From Isoetes taiwanensis (lineage: Eukaryota > Streptophyta > Lycopodiopsida > Isoetales > Isoetaceae): a stretch of 64,000 bases of DNA. The stretch lies in assembly GCA_021234155.1 (NCBI GenBank), contig JAJEKV010000005.1, positions 12,641,787 through 12,705,786 on the forward strand, read 5' to 3'. This document shows, piece by piece, positions 1 to 10,129 of the stretch. Numbering within the stretch: position 1 is the stretch's first letter; each line of letters begins with the position of its first letter. The position numbers were made by a program, and so were the translations under genes. The notes under the pieces were generated by a model, which saw only the letters and a list, made by a program, of their open reading frames with translations, had not been told where the DNA came from and did no database searches.

Positions 1-1103
1 GGAAACTTTCCGCTCTACTACTCCCCGAACACTGAAAGCTTTTTGAAATAGCTTGTACCGAAGTCGAGGAATCGAGAGGCTGCGAGGTTGCCGAATCCCC
101 CGAAGATCCACAAACCGCCGGGCCGCCTTCCAAATCAGCCACACACCAAACCGCCACGCGACAGATGTAAGGTTTGCCGCCGCAAGAGCGCCAAGCACCG
201 GATACACATGAAGCAAAGAACGCCGACTAGTCAATCTCACCCGAAACGAGCCTTAACCCAATCAAAGCAGCCCGCAAGTGAGGGCATAAACCGCATAATG
301 CTCCATGGGGCCTCACGATGAAGGCCACAACAAGGGCGTAGAGGGCTCACACCTGGCCTACACAAGGACATTCACCTCGATAGCCGTGCACCACCGCCAC
401 GTATAACCCTAACCTTCGGGTGGGGAAGGAGCTCCATGTCCACGCCCAAACCGCGCCATCGAGAACCCGAAGTCGCAGAGACCACTTGTCCGAAGGGGGC
501 AAAGGTGTCATGAATAGCCAAAGACCGGTAAGAAGACCGCACAAAGCAAGAAGACACAACATCCGGATGAACCTTCCAAACCTGCACCACCACATCATCC
601 TGAGGGACTATAGGTATGTGTAGCGGAATACTCCCCACCACGTGCTCCTTAGTTTGGTTTTCATGTGGGCCTTCAATCCAATCCGTTTTTATTCAAAATG
701 TTGTGCTTCGCTTTGGTTTTGCACCCTTGATGTGTTATTCTCAAGCATGTTGACTCATCAACAAGCACATTCAATGGAGAAAATTCATCTTTGCATGATA
801 AAATCCATACAATCTAGAATAAGGCTTTGCATTAATATGCGAGAATAATAAGTTAAAACTGATGCTCCTAGCAAATGCCCCGTGGAACAGGCCATTTTGG
901 CCATTGATTACATTCTATCTATTGGTGTAACTACAGTTGTCCCTACATTAAATTGTGCATTTCTACCAATACCAATGGAGTGCATATTTCAAGCAAACAA
1001 ATCATCAAATACGGAATATGATGCTTTCGGGTTTTATAGCACAAAAGATTTTAAGTCCTTGCGGCACAAGTTGAACAAATTCAAGCACCTGGTGGCCCGA
1101 GGA
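1..1103. other. Unassigned spacer; GC-rich up to about 640
   Basis: The first ~640 bases are clearly richer in G and C than the rest of the window and then change abruptly to AT-rich spacer. Open frames exist on both strands in the GC-rich part, but none shows a recognisable domain and they are probably composition artefacts. The sharp boundary suggests the end of a repeat that begins outside the window. I see no terminal repeat or coding domain that would name it. Confidence 0.4.
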
Positions 1104-1718
1104 GATGGTCTTGCGAGGTGTCAATAGCGAGTGCATCCATTGCCACATTGGTATACACGGATATGCGGCCGCAGTTTTATTTCATTTACCGGCCGGCTCG
1201 AGCAAGGAATGCCGCAGTTTACTACGGAATAGCTGCGCAGATGGATGAATGTAGCCCACGGGGACCTTAACTCGTTGTTCTAATCTCTTCATCTCGGTTT
1301 TCAACCTCGGCTTTTCATACAATTCATACTTCCCTTACACCAATCATGATCAATTAACACAAGATATAGGTGCGAGAAAAGACACTTTTTTTCTAGAACA
1401 AGTTTGCAACTTATTTCCATAAAACCTTCAGCTCCTTGACGGTTTTAGAAGTTGGTAATTTGTTTCTTTCAAATGTCGTGGTTTCTATCCGAAGCTGACT
1501 TAGCATGCGGATTGCTTCACTCAGAATGGTCGATTTGTCCGTTTTCAATGGCTTGCCAGGTTCTAGTGTCGCACTTAACTCCATAAACCTGACATATGTA
1601 AATGGAAATTCAGGCACGGTCTTCACATACAAGGACAAAAAATACAAAGCTGTTTTACTAGCTTGTCATTCAGTTTGTCTCGCCGTATCTTCTCCCGACA
1701 TGCTTTGCTCACACCACT
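1104..1718 (-). pseudogene. bHLH transcription factor fragment, subgroup IVc (ILR3/bHLH104-like)
   Basis: Three exon-like blocks on the minus strand match the plant IVc bHLH family, whose members regulate iron homeostasis and stress responses as nuclear DNA-binding dimers. Block one (1718-1659) holds the basic region and helix 1 (SKACREKIRRDKLNDKL). Block two (1588-1426) holds helix 2 (FMELSATLEPGKPLKTDKST, then ILSEAIRMLSQL) and is bounded by consensus AG and GT. Block three (from 1334) continues the leucine zipper (RLKTEMKRLEQRV) and reaches the family's C-terminal YPxxPMWQWM-like motif. An in-frame TGA at 1182-1184 interrupts block three, and the junction between blocks one and two does not join in frame with canonical splice sites. 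No N-terminal exon was found. I read it as a decayed gene or gene fragment. The family assignment is strong; the pseudogene status is likely. Confidence 0.8.
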
Positions 1719-1720
1719 AA

Positions 1721-1862
1721 AGACCTCGTCCCTTATCCTATATGTAAGTTCAAAGCGAAGAATATTGTTTTGGGTGAGTTAAGCTTGTCCAAGACCTCGT
1801 CCCTTATCCTATATGTAAGTTCAAAGCGAAGAATATTGTTTTGGGTGAGTTAAACTTGTCAA
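1721..1862. repeat. 71-bp tandem duplication
   Basis: Two almost identical 71-bp units lie head to tail (1721-1791 and 1792-1862), directly upstream of the bHLH basic-region exon in its direction of transcription. Near identity suggests a recent duplication. Confidence 0.9.
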
Positions 1863-3580
1863 ATGAACTCAACTGCTTGTAAATCTAGTAAAACTAATCC
1901 CCCATGTTCCACTTATTGGTATGCCCCTCTATAATTAAAGTGAAACTTAATAAACACTTGGAAAATAGGCATGCAGTACATGACCCTATAGATTTAATTC
2001 TTTCCTGTATCATAACTAACTAGATCCAATGAACCAGGATAAAATGGTACACATCAGTATGAGAATGCTTTAGTTAAAAAAGAACCTAGATAGATTTGAA
2101 GAAAAAACTGTAGACAAGTATATTCTAAACGAGTCCATTTTTATGGTGCATAATAGGGCGTTGCTTCTTGAATGATGAGGTATAATGACAAAATCCTCTC
2201 TGTCAACAAAAAACTATTAACAAATCTAGGCTAAAGACGCAGAGTTCGCTGTTATTTCCTGGCAGTGGAAGGAAGAAAGCCACAGAAATTACCTCTTTTG
2301 TGAGCCCAACTTGTCGAAATCATCCGAATCTCTTTTTGAGCATTCAACGCTGCACAAAATTTTGGTCAATTCTTGATGCAAGACTCTATGAGTGAAGGCA
2401 GCAGTCCAAATTGTCTCAATGTCTAATCACAAAAGACCAAATGGCACAAGGATGGTGAATTGTGTGCACTAAAACTATGTGTCTACATCGAATTTATGCT
2501 CTGGGAAGAAGCCTAATGAGTTGCATGAAATTTCCTTACCATCCAAGACCATCTTATTCATAATAACTAGCGTTCAAGTTCAACAACTTGCCAACACTAT
2601 CTTTGGCATCGCTAATGAACTCGACATATTGCATATGATTTACTCTCAGACTAGCAGATGCTGGACCAAAACCGCACCCAATCTGACCTTGGGTCCTGAA
2701 ATGCAAGATTGTTGGCCCTAATGCGTAGACTTCACCTGTTTGTGATCCATAGAAATCCATCGCTGTTTGGCATATTATACATAGCCTTTACCTGTTTATG
2801 ATCCATATGAACTACTTTCTATCTTCCAATCATCTTGCATAGGCAGGCAGGCATAGGCAACAAGCAATAGAGAAGTACTCAGCTTCATAATCTTGCCACC
2901 TTCTCCTACTCCATAATAAAGACTTATCAAGTTGGTTGTTAAGTTAAACCCAAAGGCTCTCGGTACACTATGTAAACACCTGAATGGCAGCCCTTCATCC
3001 TGCTAATGTGCTGCACACAACCAACGTGATAAGTCAAGATACACTTTGCAAAACATCTTCCAGCTGGTTTCTTAATTTACAACTTAGTTGGTCTTTGTAA
3101 TTCCTAACAACCTAGCGATATGGGATGAGAGACGATTTTCCTCCCTTAAAAAAATTTGCTTGAAAGGGCTAGAAAAAGCTGATTGCACTATTGATTAGTT
3201 TGGAAGTAATGGATTCACACTGTTAAGCAAAACTAGAGCGTATACAAGGACTTCTTTATAAAGCAAATTACACAAACAGAACAAAGTTACTACCTGTATT
3301 CAGGAATGGGCAGATTCTACGATTCCAAGGGCAGGACCGCTTGAGAACACCATTCATAGTTGTCTAGTAAGCTTTCATCAAGAATTGACATCCAATTACG
3401 GTTTTGAGCTGAATCCATCCCCCCAATCACTCCAACGGAAAGCAGAGTTCCCTTTCCAAAACATGATTTCCAAAGAACACAGTAGCTTTACTCTAAAGAG
3501 AGCTTTGCTCGCAAGGGGGACCCACATGCTCTGTGCATTGTTGTTTAGGGAGTACAGAAATCAAGGTTATTAGCCCTAGT
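1863..3580. other. AT-rich spacer, nothing recognised
   Basis: Both strands were read for domains. Only short low-information open frames occur. It could include an intron or 5' part of the bHLH gene, but no further bHLH exon was identified. Confidence 0.3.
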
Positions 3581-3682
3581 TTAATAGGAAAAGGAAAATC
3601 GAGCCACATCTCCGACGTCGTCCAATCTTCGTAGCACTTTCTCAGCAACCTCCTCCGGCAGCATGCTGAAGGTTGCTTCCAT
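3581..3682 (-). pseudogene. F-box N-terminal fragment
   Basis: A 33-residue frame starts MEATFSMLPEEVAEKVL and continues RRLDDVGDVARFS before a stop. The spacing of LPEE, the hydrophobic helix, LRRLDD and the V-A-x-FS end is that of the first half of an F-box, the Skp1-binding module of SCF ubiquitin ligases. The second half (the usual xVCKxW part) is missing, and no substrate-binding repeats follow. It is either the first exon of a gene whose other exons I cannot see or, more likely, a fragment. Confidence 0.5.
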
Positions 3683-3944
3683 TTTGCAACACCGTCGAGC
3701 TCGTCAGTCCAAAACAAAGCAAATCATGAAAGGCAGAGTAAATAACTGCCATGCTCTTGGAAGCCGGAGGAAAATGCTTGGAAGAGGAAGAAGGGTCGAA
3801 AGGCGCGCCATAGCCACCTGCGAAGGAAGGAATGGGGCCTGGATGACCGACCATTTTCTGTGCGACCGGTTTTTAGCGATCATCGGCATATGCTAGGTAT
3901 ATGCCAAAGATATACTTGAATATGCCCACATACCCACATAAGCA

Positions 3945-3967
3945 GGGTTTGCCCCTAGGGGCAACCC
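3945..3967. repeat. Short perfect-stem hairpin
   Basis: GGGTTTGCCCC and GGGGCAACCC face each other around a TA, differing by one T. This is a small palindrome of unknown role in non-coding spacer. Confidence 0.6.
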
Positions 3968-4051
3968 AAAAATTCCTTTCGCTCCTTTGTTTTGTGCCTT
4001 TGGAGTGGCAATTTCTTGTCACAGAATCTGAGGAGGATTGATTTTATGCGG

Positions 4052-4163
4052 GGGGATGCATGGATTATTGAATTCCTTACATGTGACCTCTTACGGGAGG
4101 ATCCCGGGTTGTACCACGGGGATGCATGCATTGGTGATTTCCTTACATGTGACCTCCCTGGCT
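4052..4163. repeat. 66-bp imperfect tandem repeat
   Basis: The phrase GGGGATGCATG ... TCCTTACATGTGACCTC occurs twice with a 66-bp offset (starting at 4052 and 4118). No coding content is recognised. Confidence 0.75.
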
Positions 4164-4393
4164 TGTTCGCGAGGCCTAGAGTCCTCATAAACAGTCATCC
4201 TTCCAAGCCACAGAATTAGTTTGGAATTGTTAATAGCATTTTGCAGGAGCAAGCTTAGCCTAGCATTGGTATCTTGGTCCAGCGCATGCAAGGGCGCCCA
4301 CATCAGTCCTTCCTTTTTCTTTACTTAAAGCTTTTTAGAAACGGCCGATCTCTGGTTACTATCGGAATTGCTTCATTGGTTTTGGGTAAGTTT

Positions 4394-5080
4394 CACTACT
4401 AGAGAATGGGTTGTTTGCGACGTCAGTTTGCGACGTATATGAAACGTCCACGTCGCAAAAATCGCGTACGTTCCCATGACGTCGCACAAAATTTAAACGA
4501 CGTCGCAGATAGAACGTCCCACGTCGCAGTTGGAACGTCTGGTCAGACGTCGCAATGGCAAAAATCGAATACGTTCCTACGACGTTGCACAAAATTCAAA
4601 CAACGTCGCAAGTAGAACGTCAGACGTCACCACGTCGCACTAGCGACGTACCACGTCGCAAGTGCAACGTCATTACAACGTGAAACGTCGCAACTGCAAC
4701 GTCTCATTGTGACTTAAAAGATAAATACAGAATAAATACAAATACGAGTTATTGAGGTGTTGGTAAGGCCTCAGGTTTGTTAGCCAGAGGTTAGGGGTTC
4801 AAGTCTATGAAAAAATATTTTGGGCGTATATATATGTACGTCTTAGCAACATATGAGCGACGTCTGTAAAACGTCATAAGGACATATTTTGTACATATTT
4901 GGGACGTCCATGACGTCGCTAATAATACTGCACATGACGTGGGACGCCGCGACCGGCGAATAATCCGGCGGCGCCATTTGGCGACGAAAGCGTGAAACGT
5001 TATTAAAGCGTGTTTGACGTCCTCGTTACGTCGCTAAGACGTCGCAAACGACGTCGCAAACTGCCTATTCTGTAGTAGTG
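4394..5080. mobile_element. Non-autonomous CACTA (En/Spm) miniature transposon, 687 bp
   Basis: The element starts CACTACTAGAGAATGGG and ends with the inverted counterpart (reverse complement CACTACTACAGAATAGG). The 3-bp duplication TTT lies on both sides (4391-4393 and 5081-5083). CACTA ends and a 3-bp duplication are diagnostic of the En/Spm superfamily. Just inside the ends, and through much of the interior, lie dozens of copies of a CGACGTC-centred motif (TTTGCGACGTC and variants), which fits the subterminal transposase-binding repeats of this group. There is no transposase frame. Around 4745-4800 the interior contains a tRNA-like GGTTCAAGTC box of uncertain meaning. Confidence 0.93.
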
Positions 5081-5083
5081 TTT

Positions 5084-7337
5084 CCATCTGTTCCTTCCTA
5101 GATCCAATTTCGGCTATATAAGTGGCTGTTCCTCGACTTATTTTTTGCCTCATCGATTCGACCCTTCGCCATTTGGCTGACCGCAACGGCGTGCTTCCCA
5201 ATAATTCGGGCCGATGGAGGTCTTCCCAAAGAACAACAATATGTTTGCAAGATTCCGTCGGGCCGGGCGATTCACCATGGCATCCATGCTCGTTCCCACG
5301 CCATTCGAGGCGGTTCCATGTTCCAACAACTAGAATCTTCTTTCTTTTTGCAACCCGATATGCTACATACATTGATTTATTGCTTCTTTATCTAGCTATG
5401 CATGCCTTCTAGATCGCTCTTAGATCTGCGCTCTTAGATCCCTTTCGATTCCTGCGATTTTCCGCTCTCATTTCTTTGATTCGCTTCTCCCATCATCGAT
5501 CCACCCCAATCGATCCCGCCCATTGATTTTTCCCTTCTCCCTAATGTAGCCCGGCTTTTTTCTTTTTACGTTCTTTGTCAGAATTTTGTAACCTTTCTGG
5601 GCATACCATCACCCGGTAACCCTCCTAGTTTTATTCTTTGTTTGAACCTTTGGGATAACTTTTTAATTTTGGGCCATAATATTCCCTCCGCTTTACCTTT
5701 TTGCTTGGGATTTTCGAGGGTTTTACACATCTATCTATTGGGTTTTACACATCTATCTATTGGTGTCTGCATGACGAGCTTGCTTTGGGGGCTCCGGGGT
5801 CATGTAGCCATCTTCTCTATATCCCTTTTCTTTCGCTCGCAATTTTATTCTGGCTTATGGTTCAAGTGGCTTGTTCCTTTTATTTGAAATCTTTGGTATC
5901 TCAACCCATTCAATTCATGCGCTCAGTTTGTTATTTGGTCTTCTTGGTTGAATTCTTCTATGCACCTATGGTACCTAATCTTCGGAGTATTTTAGCATGG
6001 CATATCTAGGGTTGTCTTCTTTTTTGCTTCACTCTCACATTGCCTTCGATGTTGAATTGTCTGTGCGAACGATCTCCTGACTCCTCTCCTGACAAATGCA
6101 CATATAACCTCCCTCTACGGACCTCTTCTGACGTCTATTGCTCTTTGATGTTGAATTGTATGTCCTCTACTGACTTTACCCTTTTGTTTTGGTTACAATT
6201 ATATCTTTAACCTACCTTTACATTCACTTCGCTCCACATTACCTTTGCTAAAAAATTGCTTTTGTTGCACATTACTGCTATGTTGAAAGTTATTGTTTTT
6301 GCACATCGTTTCTTCGCCTTAGAGGGATAGGAATTATTTTGCATTGGTGCTCTTGCTATTTAAGTTACTTCACCTTTGATATTCATAGACTTGTACATTG
6401 ATTCATGTTTCTCTTTTTCCGTTTTAGACTTGTTGTTCCAACGTTGTTCTTAGATCGTCACATGTTCTAACATGCCCACCGAATGTTGGGGATATTATCC
6501 TAGTTTGCACAATGTTGCGTTTCCAGCCGTGGTGGACTTGCTCTACTCACGTGCGGGGGCTCGAGTGACGAACTTGCCTTTGCTTCTATGTGACGCCTAT
6601 GTGATTTCCAATTCGATGGTTCCTGAGTTCCTGATAATGGTGCTTATCTAGGCAAAATCGGCACATCCTCGAGACGTCACATCTGTCATATACCTTGGAT
6701 CAGTTTTTCCTACCGACATGGGGATCTTCCATCTGGTGGGACTTGTGGACCTTTTTATTTTTCAATTTTTGATTTCTCGTTGCATGTTTTATTCTTGTGC
6801 ATTGGGATTTGATGCATCTTTTCTATAAGTTGCCACCTTTATTTCAATCATTATCACGATCTGCATATTGCTATTATTTTTCAGACATATTTCTTTGCAT
6901 TTTTTGTTTGGGTTGCGTGATTCTATGGATATATATTATCTCTTTAATCCCGATTTGAGTGAGTTGCACATTTAGTTTTCGAGTGGGCTGTATTTTATAT
7001 GTTTATATATTTCTTAGGCGTTGCGCAATATTGGGATAATTATCACACTAGTGAACCATTTTTTCCATGTGTCTTTGCCCTTTTTGTTTTTGAGTTTAAA
7101 TATTCTGGTCATTATTGCATCCATCTTTAGCATCTTAGTTCTATCATTGAGCATTATGGGTTCTATATTTGGTTCTTCAAGTTGTTTGCTAGTCATAGCC
7201 CTTGGGCCATATTTATATGTTTATATATTTCTTATGAGGCGGCATATTTGGATACTTATCACACTCTTGCATGCAGTGCATCTTCTCTAGTCGCTAACAC
7301 TTTCCATGGCTAGCTTTTCTATTCATATGTCCCTTCA
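5084..7337. other. T-rich spacer, related in part to the 10-12 kb array
   Basis: The plus strand is strikingly pyrimidine-rich. A stretch near 5882-5940 resembles 11160-11215 (shared CTCAACCCATTCA core), so this region holds diverged relatives of the tandem array further right. Open frames here are hydrophobic only because of T richness, and no domain is recognised. Confidence 0.45.
6991..7267. repeat. Pair of ~60-bp direct repeats
   Basis: A segment with TATATGTTTATATATTTCTTA followed by a similar ATTGGGATA / TTGGATACTTATCACACT tail occurs at about 6991-7052 and again at 7207-7267. Confidence 0.7.
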
Positions 7338-7842
7338 CGCCGTCACTGTGTTTTTTTTAGTACAATAACCAACACATAACTACCATTGACATTAATTAAC
7401 ACAACCATTGGGTCCAACATTTAAATTAAAATCCCCCTTAAACCCCCTTTGGTTTGGGTGCATATTCACACGGGGGGTGACTCCGGGCAACGAGAGCTGT
7501 TGGATAGGCATATTCACCCCTTATTCCTTAATCTACACCGTACGTAAAGTTCCTCATTTGTGGGGTATGCAAGTACAAAATTTGCTATACTGTATAACAA
7601 GATTCGCAAAATACTATAATATTTCAAGCAGAATACTATATGGTGTTGATTTCGTACGTGCAAAATACAATTATGAGGGTTCTCAGCCGCCAGGAGTCAC
7701 CTCGTGTGAATATGCACCCAAACCAAAGGGGTTTAAGGGGATTTTAATTTAAATGTTGGACCCAATGGTTGTGTTAATTAATGTCAATGGTAGTTATGTG
7801 TTGGTTATTGTACTAAAATTTTTTAAATTCTTCGGCCCTAAA
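7338..7842. mobile_element. Long-TIR MITE, about 500 bp
   Basis: Positions ~7358-7490 are repeated in inverted orientation at ~7683-7815 with high identity, so each arm is about 130 bp and can fold back. The arms include the landmarks TAGTACAATAACC, GACATTAATTAACACAACC and GGTTTGGGTGCATATTCACAC. Outside the best-matching part, the right end carries TTCGGCCCTAAAAAAA. A related half-copy at 60.4 kb starts with the matching GGTCCGAAGGGCCC, which suggests that the true terminus includes this box and that the left end here has diverged. No protein is encoded. The superfamily is not assigned because I see no clean target duplication. Confidence 0.85.
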
Positions 7843-8819
7843 AAAAAACAAACATAATTAAAAACATCTAGCAATATGTAATAACGTAATATGTAATACG
7901 AATGGTAAAATAATCTGAAAGTAACACAAGCTTCTAATACTAATATCTAGCATTAGCATAATGGTAGATAGATATTGAAACATATTGACAAGCAAGAGAT
8001 GCTCATAAGCACAATGTATACCCTATACTATGCATTTGATAAGAATGTCATATTCAAACCTGTTTGGAAATCATGTAATGCAGTTGATGGTAGGAAAAAT
8101 CCAACCCAGCAGCAGCAGGGTAGCTAATTAGATGACGATGTGCCTCACAGTGCACCTAGCTCTAGAAACTTTAAATGACCTGTTATGTTCAATCTAAACT
8201 TGTTACATTCATAATCAATTACTCTCTAATCCTTGACTTCCTTGGAAGCAAACAACCACCTGTTTATCCTTGTCCTTGATTCCAAGAACCTACTACCATC
8301 CTTATGTGTATCCTTGTCCTTGATTCCAAGAACCTACTACCATCCTTATCTTTCTGACTCGGTGTGTTTATCAATAAACATTGCATATTTAGTAAAGGTC
8401 ATACTCGGCCTTCTCAATGAACCAAAATCCGTCATCCCCTAAAGCAAGGGCAATGCCTACTAAATGAACATGCCACATGCTGAATAAAGGCTGCAGAGAA
8501 CTGGTGAGGTCCTTGCTAGTTTCACGAGAATCGCAAAAATGCTTTTCTTTCTTTTGTCCTCATCTGTGATATTATTTGTACTACTATAGACATGTGCTGA
8601 CTCTTCCTTGCAGGCTTTTAACAAAACCAGACAGGTCGGATTCATCAGTCGAGAGAAATCGCGCACGTCTAATACAGGTTTGATGCAGCAACAACCGACT
8701 CCAGTCTGCCGATCCCAGCACAGCCACGACTCAACTACAGCAACTTAGTGGAAGCTCATAGCAACTTAATGCAAGCTCTCATGCTCAAATAAAAGCTTTA
8801 CAAAATTGGCAGGTCCTTG
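7843..8819. other. Spacer with a small tandem repeat
   Basis: AT-rich sequence without a recognised gene. The only structure seen is the 44-bp tandem duplication at 8265-8350. Confidence 0.35.
8265..8350. repeat. 44-bp tandem duplication
   Basis: Two near-identical copies begin TATCCTTGTCCTTGATTCC at 8265 and 8309. Confidence 0.92.
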
Positions 8820-9302
8820 CTACTTTGAAGACAACTGTGATATGGTTTCCTTTCCTTTCCTCCTCATCTGTGCTTTTATTTTTAACTTGGCAAGTACTGT
8901 GGCCATTGTGTTAATGAAATTACCAACTGCCATTATAATAAGCAGCAAGCCACAAACACCCATCTGCCATTCTGAGTCGTCGTCTGTTACTATTCCGATT
9001 AACAGCTTAAAGCCAATAAAGAATTGGAATCCCTGTAGAACGAAAATTAGAGGGTAGAGCAGCCATAACTGACCCTTCATACCTGCTGTTTCTCCCCAAA
9101 CAACATCCATCCTTCCAGCCTTTCCAAGCGCAATCCTTGTGTACAGGCGCTGTCTTTGATATCTATTTTGAAGCTGCATAGAAACTCCCTGCATTACTGC
9201 CCATAACAAGAACAGCTGCACACTATGCTCTTTGTGTCCAACCATGGGATTTTCGGCGGAGCCAGATATTAGGGCTACTTTAGGGTTTCTGCATTCGATC
9301 AT
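8820..9302 (-). CDS. Small multipass membrane protein, family not recognised
   Basis: A 160-residue frame on the minus strand looks like a genuine protein. It has a basic loop (QNRYQRQRLYTRIALGKAGR, about residues 46-65) between hydrophobic segments at roughly residues 29-44 (FLLWAVMQGVSM), 80-105 (LWLLYPLIFVLQGFQFFIGF) and 113-138 (GVCGLLLIIMAVGNFINTM). A charged tail with KIKAQMRRKGKE follows. Two starts are possible. The first ATG (9302) lies in a duplicated leader segment; MVGHKEHSV, 20 residues further in, is an alternative. The frame is complete to its stop, codon use is balanced, and nothing suggests decay. I do not recognise the family. It could be the last exon of a longer gene, since an AG precedes the first hydrophobic segment. 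No neighbour informs its role. Confidence 0.6.
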   Translation of the reverse strand: MIECRNPKVALISGSAENPMVGHKEHSVQLFLLWAVMQGVSMQLQNRYQRQRLYTRIALGKAGRMDVVWGETAGMKGQLWLLYPLIFVLQGFQFFIGFKLLIGIVTDDDSEWQMGVCGLLLIIMAVGNFINTMATVLAKLKIKAQMRRKGKETISQLSSK

Positions 9303-9560
9303 GGGAGCTTATCAAAACAGATGCAAAACCAATCGGATTTGGCCGAATCTAACTGTGCTGTTCCTAGATGTTGAGAAGACACAGGTTTCGGAGGGTTTTG
9401 CAGGGAAAAAGCTGAGGAGATCGCTATGGCAAACACAACTTTAGGGTTTCAGCATTCGAACATGGCAGGTTACAAAAACAGATGCAAAACCGATTGGATT
9501 GGGCCGAATCTCACTCAAGACACAGGTTGCAGAGGGTTTTGCAGGGAAAAAGCTGAACAA
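9278..9560. repeat. 161-bp direct duplication over the leader of the membrane protein gene
   Basis: Segments beginning at 9278 and 9439 share CTTTAGGGTTTC, AACAGATGCAAAACC and GAGGGTTTTGCAGGGAAAA in the same order. The duplicated segment covers the start codon region and 5' leader of the minus-strand membrane protein gene. In the distal copy the equivalent of the first codons is interrupted. Confidence 0.85.
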
Positions 9561-10129
9561 TGTAAACTCATGGCTCCAGTTTCGGCCTGTGGGTTTCACT
9601 GCAAGATCTGTCTCCATCTCGACTTTAGCATGCTAAATATCAACACACTGAAAAAAAGAATATCAACACAGACCATGCCATGGAAACTTTGAATATGTAG
9701 CACAAACTGCTGAAGCAAGCATCCGGCCGCATCATCCTCTGCACTAAAGCACTAAAGCTTTCTGCTCTTCTGCACATGCAAACCAAATGAAATGCTTGTT
9801 CAGATACGCTTCCACTCCAAATCTGTTTCCACTCTGATCACAAGAACATTAATTTTTTGCAAGAATGCCCTGAAATGCTATCTAGAGGCTTGCATGTTCA
9901 TCCCCTAAAATAAAAAGAGGGCTTTTGTTGTGAGCCCTTGGATGTTGAACCATTGGAAAAAAAAAACTAAATCAACGGCTAACAAATGGTGCACTCTAGA
10001 TGTACGCATTAGTACATCCATTCGAATACGCCATGAAATCTTAGGAAAACCTTTATGAAAAGCGTACAAAAACACAAAAAAAAACCCCTGTTATTATGCT
10101 ACATATTCATGTCCATTACTTTTGTTTTG
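9561..10129. other. Spacer, nothing recognised
   Basis: Mixed-composition sequence without an open frame of interest on either strand. It may contain the promoter of the minus-strand gene ending at 9302, but no specific element can be supported. Confidence 0.3.

Noticed and set aside
1-640. Several open frames in the GC-rich left edge
   Set aside because: No domain, no consistent codon pattern, and frames open on both strands as expected from composition.
5642-7290. Hydrophobic frames that look like membrane proteins
   Set aside because: They arise from T-rich sequence, lack loops with charged residues, and overlap in several frames.
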